Below, one piece after another: positions 23,901 through 30,498 of a stretch of DNA of 64,000 nucleotides (the stretch's first letter is position 1; each line of letters starts with the position of its first letter). Both the position numbers and the translations under genes were made by a program. Source of the DNA: Cliona cf. orientalis. Lineage: Eukaryota; Porifera; Demospongiae; Clionaida; Clionaidae. Under the pieces are notes generated by a model, which saw only the letters and a program-made list of their open reading frames with translations, had not been told where the DNA came from and searched no databases. The stretch is from the NCBI GenBank assembly GCA_963930775.1, contig OZ005689.1, positions 14,384,923 through 14,448,922 of the forward strand, written 5' to 3'.

Positions 23901-25388
23901 GAAAGGGCCTGTCTACATCAATGTTCCACTGAAACCCAACTTATTGTACACAATATTCACTCGTTACGATATCTATAATGATGCAACTCCAGAACAGGTA
24001 AGTATGCATTGTTTATAACTGTATAACATTACAGCAGCGTGTTTGTTTTTACACCTCTTAGCCTCACAAAATCTATTCTCGTCCTACTTTCTCCAATACA
24101 TGTAAGTACACTGCATGCCTATGAAGTTATGCATGCAGTAAACTGCCTCTAGTCAATTAAGACCCAAATCTCATCAGGTACCTTAAGGCTACTGTTTTTG
24201 GTGGATACAAACTTTAGCATATCTTGGGTGATTTGGTGCATTTGATATTGTGGTTGAAATTAAATTTTGTGAAAATAATTGCTAAGCAAATTTTTAGCAG
24301 GCACTATATTTGGCCCATTTTGGCAACTCCAGTAGCCTTTTTTTATCTATAATACTTCTTGCTTAGCAAAGGATGCACAATAGCTGACACAAAAAATTTA
24401 ATAGTTAATCGTGTGTAGCCTTAAAATAAAACCAACAAACCTTCAGAATCAAGGGACCTGTAGCTGATTATTGGCTAGTGAAGTTTAAAGTTGGCAAGGC
24501 CTATAAATAATTATTATCTCTTTGCAGCCGCTGAAGTGCCTCCTATTGCAGTGACTATCACTGTCTCTCCAGCCATCTCTAACCTCTTCACTGGCCTGCA
24601 ACTCAATCTAACTTGCTCTGTGTTTATTCCTGAGGAACTTATTTCAGTTCCCCTCAATGTGTCAGCACAGTGGAGCAGATCGGGTTCTATTCTCCAGTCC
24701 AATAGCCGTGTGAGAGTAGTGGAGCCAGTGAGGATAGAGCCACTTCTGTATCTGACCAATGTGGTCATCAGTTCATTTGACAAGGACGAAGGAGATGAAG
24801 GTTACTATGTCTGTACAGTGAAAATCAACTCACCTCGCTTAGAAGAAGTCACAGTATCATCAGCAGAGACCATAGAAATACCAAGTGGGTATAGTTATAA
24901 TATTATTATGCTTCAACAGTTGAGTTGATCAACCTATAACATATCTTATCTTGTAGCACCTACTGCTTCTCCGGCTGGTACTGCTGTTGGTGTAGTGGTA
25001 GCAATAATATTCATCATCCTAGTGATTATTGTGATTGCCATTCTTCTACTGAAATACAGACGCCAGGAAATTTTGAAGACATTGAGGTAATTATTAGTAT
25101 TAAGGTGTAACCAATCATGTCATGTATTACTAACCTACTTACTGGTATGACCTTTGCAATTTATTAAAACTCAGGCTTCGGCCCAATGCACTGGTAGTAA
25201 TCACAAACACTCTGAATGAACAAGAAGTCAAAGAACTTGAAGATATCAACGATTCAGTTATAACAAACACCAGTGCAATATGTATAGCAGAAGATGCGAA
25301 GCCACAGCTTGACTCGGATGAGAAATCACAGAATGAGGATGAGGAACAAGAAGAGGATGTGGAGAAAGAGAATGATACATACTTATAA
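2804..25388 (+). CDS. Giant FN3/Ig/CCP transmembrane receptor, 5' partial
   Basis: Forty-seven exons, each bounded by AG/GT, splice in one frame to 4362 residues plus TAA at 25386-25388. Order: somatomedin-B-like, 2 CCP, 3 Ig, 34 FN3, an RPTP-like membrane-proximal module, Ig, TM and a ~70-residue acidic tail. Nearly every exon is one domain with phase-1 introns on both sides. The exon 2804-2956 starts mid-codon, so the start codon and signal peptide lie upstream. The architecture indicates a type I cell-surface protein for adhesion or recognition; ligand unknown. No kinase or phosphatase domain follows the TM. Closest recognisable logic is that of receptor tyrosine phosphatases (Ig plus FN3 plus juxtamembrane module) without the enzyme. 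It could instead be a sponge-specific adhesion family. Splice sites were read by eye; domain identity is strong, the exact transcript is inferred. Confidence 0.88.
3215..3394 (+). other. Exon: Sushi/CCP domain 1
   Basis: Sixty codons, phase 1-1, donor GTAAGA. It starts TCGSL, then IANGGI, VATYSCNSGF, RTCSASGSWSGSVPTC. The four cysteines, the YSCNSGF block and the W between Cys3 and Cys4 are the hallmarks of a complement control protein (Sushi) module. Confidence 0.9.
3395..3961 (+). other. Intron between CCP1 and CCP2, holding an inverted-repeat element
   Basis: Intron of 567 bases. About 3448-3666 is bounded by TACCGTAA at the left and its near-complement ATTACGGTA at the right, with TTTATGC-rich arms. 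It resembles a decayed member of the TACCGTA-ended miniature elements found elsewhere in the window. Nothing coding is seen. Confidence 0.55.
3962..4153 (+). other. Exon: Sushi/CCP domain 2
   Basis: Sixty-four codons, phase 1-1, donor GTAAGT. Encodes ACSSLPLPANGGI, VATYSCNSGFTLEG, TRTCTVSGG and a W before the last Cys (APNC). It is closely similar to the first CCP exon, so the two probably arose by tandem exon duplication. The following intron (4154-4560) shows no feature I recognise. Confidence 0.9.
4561..4881 (+). other. Exon: Ig domain 1
   Basis: 107 codons, phase 1-1, after a CATGCAG acceptor. Contains the first Cys (SFQCSLVSP), the core Trp (LTWVK) and the second Cys in EGSYVCTM, the typical Ig fold Cys-Trp-Cys pattern. 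The intron 4882-5386 has a C run near 5170 and no coding signal. Confidence 0.85.
5387..5635 (+). other. Exon: Ig domain 2
   Basis: 83 codons, phase 1-1. Shows QLTCSAQGGP, FTWRR and GGIFVCIVANAAGSG, an I-set-like Ig domain. The intron 5636-5993 shows nothing notable. Confidence 0.85.
5994..6287 (+). other. Exon: Ig domain 3
   Basis: 98 codons, phase 1-1, preceded by a strong pyrimidine tract and CAG. Encodes TLRCVASGFPTPAISW, a BC turn with HNGTQLL, and SGQYICQVTSS. This is a clear I-set Ig domain, the last before the FN3 array. Confidence 0.9.
6302..6509. mobile_element. Miniature inverted-repeat element in intron
   Basis: The left end TACTGTAAATCTGGAAATTT is answered at the right by AAATTTTCCAGATTTACG followed by TACGGTA. 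The arms are imperfect. It sits in the intron between Ig3 and FN3-1 and belongs with the TACCGTA-ended elements. No coding capacity. Confidence 0.6.
6757..7050 (+). other. Exon: FN3 domain 1 (divergent)
   Basis: 98 codons, phase 1-1, donor GTAAGT. It begins with an E-x-P-x-G lead, then ITLTWVEPHDNNAPIMNYQV, LTDLYPGVTYIFTITAHNTIGSS, the usual FN3 strand pattern. It lacks the DQNGIITMYEVLYQPLETF block that marks the later domains, so it is outside the homogenised array. Confidence 0.9.
7272..8667 (+). other. FN3 domains 2-5 (four exons)
   Basis: Exons 7272-7580, 7642-7950, 8009-8317 and 8368-8667, all phase 1-1. Domains 2-4 carry variants of the block DQNGIITMYEVLYQPLETF. Domain 4 is the subtype I call C (EEYVVYNISVRAF-like end with AGPSGYT). 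Domain 5 is subtype B (HQNGIITVYEVDYQPLTDF, then VNTTNTTIVLMDLHESVQY). A C domain directly followed by a B domain recurs five times in the array. Confidence 0.9.
8732..10079 (+). other. FN3 domains 6-8 (three exons)
   Basis: Exons 8732-9040, 9098-9403 and 9780-10079, phase 1-1. Domain 6 starts APANPPVNVQAVSISSTEI, domain 7 is subtype C and domain 8 is subtype B. Compared with the seven-domain cassettes that follow, this is a short A-C-B set. The intron 9404-9779 holds no recognised feature beyond AT-rich sequence. Confidence 0.9.
10142..12939 (+). other. FN3 domains 9-15, first seven-domain cassette
   Basis: Exons 10142-10450, 10503-10811, 10872-11174, 11235-11543, 11603-11911, 11971-12279 and 12643-12939, all phase 1-1. 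Domain-specific signatures: 11 has TSVLIADLQESVLYNISV and PFSEEVLAMTFED; 12 starts DPSNFPTNVASMTLSST; 13 has LYEPLETF; 14 is subtype C; 15 is subtype B. Each has a counterpart seven domains later. Introns are mostly 50-70 bases; the exceptions are 12280-12642 and 12940-13302, the latter starting with a C run. Confidence 0.9.
13303..16506 (+). other. FN3 domains 16-22, second seven-domain cassette
   Basis: Exons 13303-13608, 13992-14300, 14360-14674, 14765-15073, 15152-15460, 15695-16003 and 16207-16506, phase 1-1. Domain 18 matches 11 (TSVLIAGLQESVSYNISV, PFSEEIVVATFED), 19 matches 12 (DPSDFPANVVSMTLSST), 20 matches 13 (VPASPPDNVA, LYEPLETF), 21 matches 14 (C) and 22 matches 15 (B). The order is conserved, so the block arose by segmental duplication of several exons together, not by single-exon copying. 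Confidence 0.9.
13628..13941. mobile_element. GGCGGATCCAG-ended miniature element in intron
   Basis: GGCGGATCCAG (13628-13638) is answered by the exact reverse complement CTGGATCCGCC (13931-13941). The interior has a C9 run near the left end and a GCGCGCGCTTCGCGCGC stretch near the right end. No coding capacity. The family was not identified. It lies in the intron between FN3-16 and FN3-17 and is probably spliced out. Confidence 0.75.
16732..18880 (+). other. FN3 domains 23-28, six-domain derivative cassette
   Basis: Exons 16732-17040, 17106-17414, 17487-17795, 17852-18160, 18213-18524 and 18581-18880, phase 1-1. Domain 23 is the post-B type (APHSPPANIQATSISSTEI), 24 resembles 13 and 20, 27 is subtype C and 28 is subtype B. 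One domain is missing relative to the seven-domain cassettes. Confidence 0.9.
19017..20923 (+). other. FN3 domains 29-32
   Basis: Exons 19017-19325, 19775-20077, 20147-20452 and 20636-20923, phase 1-1. Similarity to the array consensus fades: 29 and 30 keep the DQNGIIT block, 31 has HQNGIITLYEVFYYPLEDY, 32 has ERNGIIIEYQIMYS. The array is therefore homogenised in the middle and diverged at its membrane-proximal end. Confidence 0.9.
19371..19752. mobile_element. TACCGTATTCGCTC-ended element in intron
   Basis: Left end TACCGTATTCGCTCGATCAG, continuing ACGCCGC, is the reverse complement of the right end (GCGGCGT to TACGGTA, ending 19752) with one mismatch in about 27 bases. The interior repeats ATTCGAGAGCGGCG several times. 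Non-coding; it lies in the intron between FN3-29 and FN3-30. Confidence 0.8.
21106..22581 (+). other. FN3 domains 33-34 and Pro/Thr linker
   Basis: Domain 33 is the only FN3 split by an intron (21106-21432 and 21840-21935): TAQLQWDPPDDPNGVITMYRL in the first exon and YQFRVQAATHVGFGPFS in the second. Domain 34 (22116-22581) has VIRVSWANPRCPYGSISRYIVFY and YTNYSIHVQAVVTP, then a linker rich in Pro and Thr. Its donor GTAAGT at 22582 is phase 2, ending the run of phase-1 introns. The intron 21433-21839 has a G run near 21486 and no element I could delimit. Confidence 0.85.
22745..23628. mobile_element. 884-bp foldback element with CCGCTAGCGG palindromes, intronic
   Basis: GGAAGCCGAGAAGTGCAC at the left is the exact reverse complement of GTGCACTTCTCGGCTTCC ending at 23628. 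Complementarity continues, with mismatches, over most of the element (GGACCTTACCCGCAC, CTGAGAGGCCAC, GTGGAGCGAG blocks all have inverted partners), so the whole element can fold on itself. CCGCTAGCGG-like palindromes occur several times in each arm. No long ORF. It fills most of the 1136-base intron 22582-23717. Confidence 0.85.
23718..24101 (+). other. Two exons: RPTP-like membrane-proximal module
   Basis: Exon 23718-23997 (phase 2 in, phase 0 out) and a 40-base exon 24062-24101 (phase 0 in, phase 1 out) restore the frame. The product starts CAVVVVAGIADQN and contains SPYSEGSDFYITGGW, VPSAITVGDGDEY and PLKPNLLYTIFTRY. The order hydrophobic strand, P-x-x-(I/F)-T-(V/L)-G-D, then a strand with Y-x-(I/F)-F, matches the membrane-proximal region between the last FN3 and the TM of LAR/PTPRK-type receptor phosphatases. 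That comparison is from family knowledge, not an alignment. Confidence 0.6.
24102..24527 (+). other. Intron, nothing recognised
   Basis: Intron of 426 bases between the 40-base exon and the last Ig exon, ending TTTGCAG. AT-rich; no inverted repeat or coding frame was seen. Confidence 0.6.
24528..24884 (+). other. Exon: Ig domain 4, membrane proximal
   Basis: 119 codons, phase 1-1. LNLTCSVFIPEEL, AQWSRSGSIL and DEGDEGYYVCTVKIN show the Ig Cys-Trp-Cys core with the D-x-G-x-Y-x-C motif. An Ig domain lying after the RPTP-like module, next to the membrane, is unlike typical LAR-type receptors, where Ig domains are N-terminal. Confidence 0.85.
24957..25086 (+). other. Exon: transmembrane helix
   Basis: Encodes a Pro/Thr/Ser lead, then a run of about 24 hydrophobic residues (AVGVVVAIIFIILVIIVIAI and LLL) followed by the stop-transfer KYRRQ. 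Ends phase 2 at 25086. This fixes a type I topology with the whole domain array outside. Confidence 0.9.
25175..25388 (+). other. Terminal exon: short acidic cytoplasmic tail
   Basis: The tail ends with a Glu/Asp-rich stretch (DEEQEEDVEKEN) and DTYL then TAA. No phosphatase, kinase, ITAM-like or SH2-docking repeat is visible; the final Tyr is the only tyrosine noticed. Signalling, if any, must go through partners. Confidence 0.85.
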
Positions 25389-26051
25389 ACAGTTAGCTAT
25401 ATTCCCTCCCCCACCTCTGTTTATGCCTTAATTTACGGTATGCGTCCATTTCCCCCTATTTTTATCCCCAACTTTGTACTATGATTGTGCCCCTGTAATG
25501 GTTCTTCTAAATAGAAAGCTACATGCAATTCATCTTGCTGTATGAATAACAATTAATAGAATGTGATTATTACAATGTCATGCTCCAACAACAGTACTAT
25601 GTCATATACGCAGCTGCAGTAAAGGCAGCATATCATCAGAAACTGCAGAAAGCTCAAAATTGATGCGGGCGGGCGGTGGTAATGGTCGTCAATATGTGTA
25701 ATTTTGATGGAAATGGTCGTCAAAATCGCTTGCAAAAAGGATGCGGTATACTTTTGCATTGTGCTCCTAATCACAAAATGCATGCGGGCGGAAATTAAAA
25801 TATAAGGGGGGATGAGAAACTACTAATTGGCTTGGAGGGGCCTAATTACTAGTTTCTCAGGCTTTCAAATTTCAAAACCCATGCGGGAGGCGGCTATTTT
25901 TTAATAAAAAATGGGCGTGGCGATAATGGCCACGCCCATTTTTGCTAGTGCTGCGTGTGGTTGATACACAAGCTAGTGCTGAAATACAAGTATTGAAGTC
26001 CAACCAGATAGAATATCTAGCCTAACAATCAAGTTTAGCTTTCTATTTACA
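25389..26051. other. Non-coding spacer after the receptor gene
   Basis: 3' flank of the receptor. It contains GCGGGCGGGC motifs, two GGTCGTCAA motifs (about 25685 and 25711) and an imperfect inverted pair GAGAAACTACTAATTGGC / GGCCTAATTACTAGTTTCTC (25812-25859). No gene is supported. Confidence 0.5.
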
Positions 26052-26533
26052 CTGTGTCTACCGTACCGGCACCGGTACCCAAGATTTAGTGCTTGGAGTA
26101 CCGGCAACTATATTATATAGCAAAAGATCCCAGCCCCCGAAGGGGGCTGGGATCTATAGCTATACTAATAGCCACTATTAAATACTGAGCGCTAGACGGC
26201 TAGTGAGGCTAGTAGCGCGTGGTTGGGTTTCGGTAATCGGTAGGAGACGAGGGGGGTTTGGTTTTAGGGTATGGTTGTTGACCAAGGGTTAGTATTATAG
26301 TGACAAGGTGTATAAAGGTGGCAAAAAACGGTATCCAGCAGCGGCGAGCCGGGTTGGTACAGTGGGCTAGGGCTGGGACTGGTGGAGCGGTGGTCGTGGG
26401 TTCGAATCCCGCTTGGATCTTTGGATTTTTTTTTTCTTCCACTTTCGAAAATTTTCTAAGTTTTTTGGCGGGCTATTATGCCGGTACTCGAAGCGCTAAA
26501 TTATCAGTACCGGTGCCGGTACGGTAGACACAG
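26052..26533. mobile_element. TIR element carrying a tRNA-like sequence, copy 1
   Basis: Perfect 27-bp inverted repeats (26052-26078 and 26507-26533), starting CTGTGTCTACCGTACCGGCA. The interior has tRNA-like promoter boxes followed by a T-rich tract, and a perfect AGATCCCAGCCCCC hairpin (26125-26155) that copy 2 lacks. Non-autonomous. Copy 2 lies at 34076-36800. Confidence 0.85.
26347..26420 (+). other. tRNA-derived (SINE-like) segment
   Basis: A-box-like TGGTACAGTGGGCTAGG (26355-26371) and a perfect B-box context GGGTTCGAATCCC (26398-26410), followed by TTTGGA and a long T tract. A proper cloverleaf with paired acceptor stem and anticodon arm could not be drawn, so this is read as a tRNA-derived promoter or tRNA pseudogene rather than a tRNA gene. 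It is repeated in copy 2 at about 34337-34412. Confidence 0.6.
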
Positions 26534-26747
26534 CCTTCTATTTAGTAGAGAAAAGTTTCATCAGTCATACTAACCTTGCAAGATGACAAGATTTAGCCTG
26601 CACCAGATGACGTCGTCATCTTTGAATAAAATAGCTAGCTAGCTGCTGGCTAAATACCACTTTCACGGAGACTTCGGTTGTGAGATGTCAACAAAACTGT
26701 CTCGAGACGCCAGAAAACAGTTAGTTTCATGAACTCCTTACCGTGTA

Positions 26748-26971
26748 TACCGTATTTCTTCTAAAAATTCGGCCCTTCTAATTATTCGGCACCCTTTACC
26801 GAATGACTGAATATAGTCTCTAATTTTTCGGCAAAGGTCGTCATGCGTATATGCTATAAACGGGAATGGAATGCGGACGCAGACAGAATGTTGAATACTA
26901 ACCTCTAAAAATTCGGCGAAGCTAAAGCAATATTATTATTTTCATGCCGAATTTTTAGAAGAAATACGGTA
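26748..26971. mobile_element. Miniature element with perfect 26-bp TIRs (TACCGTATTTC)
   Basis: TACCGTATTTCTTCTAAAAA (continuing TTCGGC) at 26748-26773 is the exact reverse complement of 26946-26971. The interior repeats CTAATT/ATTCGGC and contains AAAGGTCGTCATGCG. Length 224 bp, non-coding. Confidence 0.9.
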
Positions 26972-27209
26972 TTCCTGTTAATTAAAATAATTAGCACATG
27001 ACTGCTTACGTGAAAAATAAATAAAAAAAGTCTTGCTTTCTCAAAATTTGATGCGGGCGGGCCTGAGAAACTATAAATTAACTTTGCTTGGCCTAATCAA
27101 GACTTAGAAGCACTGAGAAGCACTGTTGGCTGAACTTCACGTGTTTTCTTGGCTTACGTAATGCCGTGGATAGCCTTGCGCTATATATAGCACACATCAT
27201 TGTCACAAG

Positions 27210-27558
27210 GGGCTGACCTAGTTGGGCGGAGCCCAACCTTCGCGGGGAGAGGGGGAAGGTTGGGAATCACGCGTATACCCGGATTTGTTCCACTGCCACT
27301 TACGTAACTTGTAATCTCAAGTATCGTCCTACTGGCAGCAACAGCCGCTTCCCGAACTGCGTTCGCCGTGAACATCACCAACCAGCCGATTCACGCTTCT
27401 CGCTAAGCTCGCGGTTAACAGCCACTTGAGCCACTTGAATCCTGCAATCTGATTGGACTGCAATTTTTCTGCAGTTGGAACAAATCCGGGTATACGCGTG
27501 ATTCCCAACCTTCCCCCTCTCCCCGCGAAGGTTGGGCTCCGCCCAACTAGGGCTGACC
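27210..27558. mobile_element. Mutator-like miniature element with 9-bp target duplication
   Basis: Element 27219-27549 has perfect inverted repeats of about 73 bases, starting TAGTTGGGCGGAGCCCAACC. It is flanked by GGGCTGACC directly repeated (27210-27218 and 27550-27558). Long perfect TIRs plus a 9-bp target duplication are the hallmark of Mutator-superfamily elements. With no transposase it is non-autonomous, and the perfect arms suggest a recent insertion. Confidence 0.85.
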
Positions 27559-28022
27559 CGCGCGCGACTGTAGCAGCGTGCATGACCAACCTGAAGTTCG
27601 GAAGGAATACTGTGCTGTTGAGTTCGTCTCTGTGATTGAAGCATCCAAACTTGTCGCTATCAAGATTGAGAGTCGATCTTAGACGCCATCTCCATGATTT
27701 CTGGGGCCAGCATCGATCGATGTGTACGCATTCTATTGACGACCTTTTACCACATGCACCATTACACTGTGCAGCTACTGGGGAGATGGTCAAGGGTTCA
27801 TTAATATTAAATGCCACAGCTATGGCTATGATTAAAAATTCCCGGTGGTTGGATAGCTCATGTGACTCTTACCTACATAGCCCAGCACCATGGTGCATGA
27901 TGCACAGGAAAAAGCAAGGAATGAGTTGCATATCATAGTTGGAGACTCAACCACTGGGGATTTCATGCATACAAATGTTTATAGCTACTAGGATGAAAGG
28001 GGGGGGGGGGGGGGGGAACTCC
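27559..28022. other. No gene recognised
   Basis: Open frames here run across the neighbouring element's TIR and show no domain. Contains a TTGACGACCTTTTACC motif at about 27736 and an 18-base G run (27999-28016). Confidence 0.5.
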
Positions 28023-28208
28023 TGTGGCTACTTTTCTTGTGGTTGCCCCACCCCCTAAATGGACAATACATGCATATTAAGTCATGTTTAGAGGCTCTAA
28101 ACATGACTTAATATGCATGGCATTGTGTTGTCCATTGCTCTAAACATGACTTAATATGCATGTGTTGTCCATTTAGGGGGTGGGGAAACCACAAGAAAAG
28201 TAGCCACA
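28023..28208. mobile_element. Foldback miniature element
   Basis: TGTGGCTACTTTTCTTGTGG at the left mirrors CCACAAGAAAAGTAGCCACA at the right, and the inner parts mirror as well (CCACCCCCTAAATGGACAA; CATGCATATTAAGTCATG). The core holds an extra copy of CTCTAAACATGACTTAATAT. Non-coding. Confidence 0.8.
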
Positions 28209-28864
28209 GAAGTTAGAGGGAGAGATGTAGTGTAGTCTCGTTCCCAGCCGCAAGAGACTAAGCTGCAGTGCAACACAATTATACAGACAATAATAAGCTC
28301 CAATCCTATCAGGGTGTGTAAGCTCAAAGCATGTGAACTGGGCGTGTTATTTGTGTGTGCACTGTCGTGGCATGCATATGGCTGCAAGTTAAGTGGCTAG
28401 CATGAGTGCATGTCTGCAGGGCATGTTTGCAGGGTGAGATCAAGAGGGCTGGGGCACTTTCAGCAATTGCAACTGCATGCTCAAGTAATTCTTTGTAAGT
28501 AATTAAAGCAGGAAGTGGCAATGGCTGAGGAAAATGATCAAAATTAATGGGGGCTGCAAAATCGGACAGAACTCATCAGAGAAGCATGAAATTGACTCAT
28601 TAATTTTTCCGGTGATTTATTTATTGTATCCCAATTATTGTTTTGGATAGTAATTTTATGTCAGTAGAATCAATGGTGAATGCTAGGATCGTTATTAAAT
28701 TTTCATGTATGAGTCACGAAATAATAGGGTAATACTTCATGTAAGAGTCACAATTAATGAATATCATTAAATTTTTCTTATAATAATTATAATAATATTG
28801 TAATACTCATCTTCTACTACTACACATGTTATATTATTATTGCAATTATGTTATATCAAGAACT

Positions 28865-28984
28865 ATAGTCCAATCAGTAACTAAAGTCTCAATAGTCACT
28901 ACTGTCAACTACAGTCCCACCAGTCTCCACTGTCACATCAGTAACTACAGTCCCATAGGTCACTACTGTCACATTAGTAACTAC
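28865..28984. repeat. Minisatellite next to a TIR element
   Basis: Two to three degenerate units built on CAGTAACTACAGTCCCA and GTCACTACTGTCAC. It abuts the left end of the 1.5-kb element at 28985. Confidence 0.55.
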
Positions 28985-30498
28985 TACGGTGGCCGAGAGA
29001 GACACACACGCACTATGATTCGACCTTAAGTGATTCGACCGTAATTCATGCCACTGTAAGCGATTCGATCCTAAGCGATTCAACCTTAAGCGATTCGTTG
29101 GTAAGCGATTCAACCTTAAACGATTCGCTGGACCAGGTAAGCGATTCAACCTTAAGCGATTCGCTGGTAAGCGATTCGTTGGTAAGCGATTCAACCTTAA
29201 GCGATTCGCTGGTAAGCGATTCAACCTTAAGCGATTCGCTGGTAAGCGATTCAACCTTAAGCGATTCGCTGGTAAGCGATTCAACCTTAAGCGATTCGCT
29301 GGTAAGCGATTCGTTGGTAAGCGATTCAACCTTAAGCGATTCGCTGGTATTAAGCGATTCGTTCACGGTAAGCGATTCAACCTTAAGCGATTCGTTGGTA
29401 AACGATTCGTCACTAAGCGATTCTTTGGTAAGCTACCCACCGCTTCTACCTTCATTATTGCGTTAAAACATCAGCCACACCTCTTCTTTGCTAGTTATCC
29501 CGCGCGCGCATACGCAGCAAGGTGTGAATTAAGCGATCGGGTTTATCTGTCGTCAACACGAAAATCGCCAGATGTGATGATCTAGGCATGTGAGTGAGTC
29601 ATAAGCACAGGGAATCCGTAGGAATCGTCGAATAATTGGCTGAGCCTCCAGTATGCCTCTAATTGTTTGATGAAGCCCACGAACGTCGTAAATACTGTGT
29701 TTTATGGCCACGCCTATCAACCATACCCAACATCAGGCCATGTACGCAAAACTATTTTGCATATGTAGGTAAAGATCGTCAATAGGCGATCTGCAGCTAC
29801 AGATGCAGCCATCAGCACGCGGGTACACTGTAAACAGAGCTCTAGTTATTTGGGCGGTTCCAGGAACGAATCCGCCGTTTAATATAATATTATAGCTTAC
29901 AGTCAAATTGCCTGCGGTGGAATTGCTTTCCAAAGAAAATCGCTATACGGTTAATAAATCGCTTATCAGTCGCAAAGCTTATCAAAGAATCGCTTACGAA
30001 GAAATCGAATTGCTTAAAGATGAATATTTAGCCTACCAATGAATCGCGTAGGATTGAAATCGTTGCCCAATGAATGGCCTATGGTCGAATCGCGTACCAA
30101 CGAATCGCCTAGGGTCGAATCGCTTACCAACAAGTCGAATCGCGATCGCGTACTTACCAACGAATCGCTTAAGGCTGAATCACTTAGTATCGAATCGCTT
30201 ACCAACGAATCGCTTAAGATTGAATCGCTTAAGGTTGAATCGCTTACCAACGAATCGCTTACCAACGAATCGCTTACCAGCGAATCGCTTAAGGTTGAAT
30301 CGCTTACCAACGAATCGCTTAAGGTTGAATCGCTTACCAACGAATCGCTTACCAGCGAATCGCTTAAGGTTGAATCGCTTACCAACGAATCGCTTAAGGT
30401 TGAATCGCTTAGGATCGAATCGCTTACAGTGGCATGAATTACGGTCGAATCACTTAAGGTCGAATCATAGTGCGTGTGTGTCTCTCTCGGCCACCGTA
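28985..30498. mobile_element. 1.5-kb TIR element with 15-bp subterminal repeat arrays
   Basis: The ends TACGGTGGCCGAGAGAGACA and its complement (ending 30498) are followed inward on each side by arrays of a 15-bp unit GCGATTCNNNNNTAA: about 29030-29430 in one orientation and about 30030-30440 in the other, as mirror images. The core (29460-29980) carries no transposase. Because the unit is a multiple of three and lacks stops, long Ser/Asp/Leu or Asn/Arg/Leu ORFs appear in several frames; these are artefacts. The terminal TA could be a target duplication. Confidence 0.85.

Noticed and set aside
27329-27817. 162-codon minus-strand ORF
   Set aside because: It runs straight through the TIR of the Mutator-like element, overlaps other open frames and has no recognisable domain.
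29046-29466. Long ORFs on both strands rich in SDSLVSDSTLSDS, NRLPANRLRLN or TSESLKVES
   Set aside because: They are translations of a 15-bp tandem repeat without stop codons, seen in several frames and mirrored at 30014-30537. No gene structure.
29733-29933. Minus ORF with NSTAGNLTVSYNIILNGGF inside the 15-bp-repeat element
   Set aside because: It looks mildly protein-like and could be a captured exon, but no family match or splice structure supports it.
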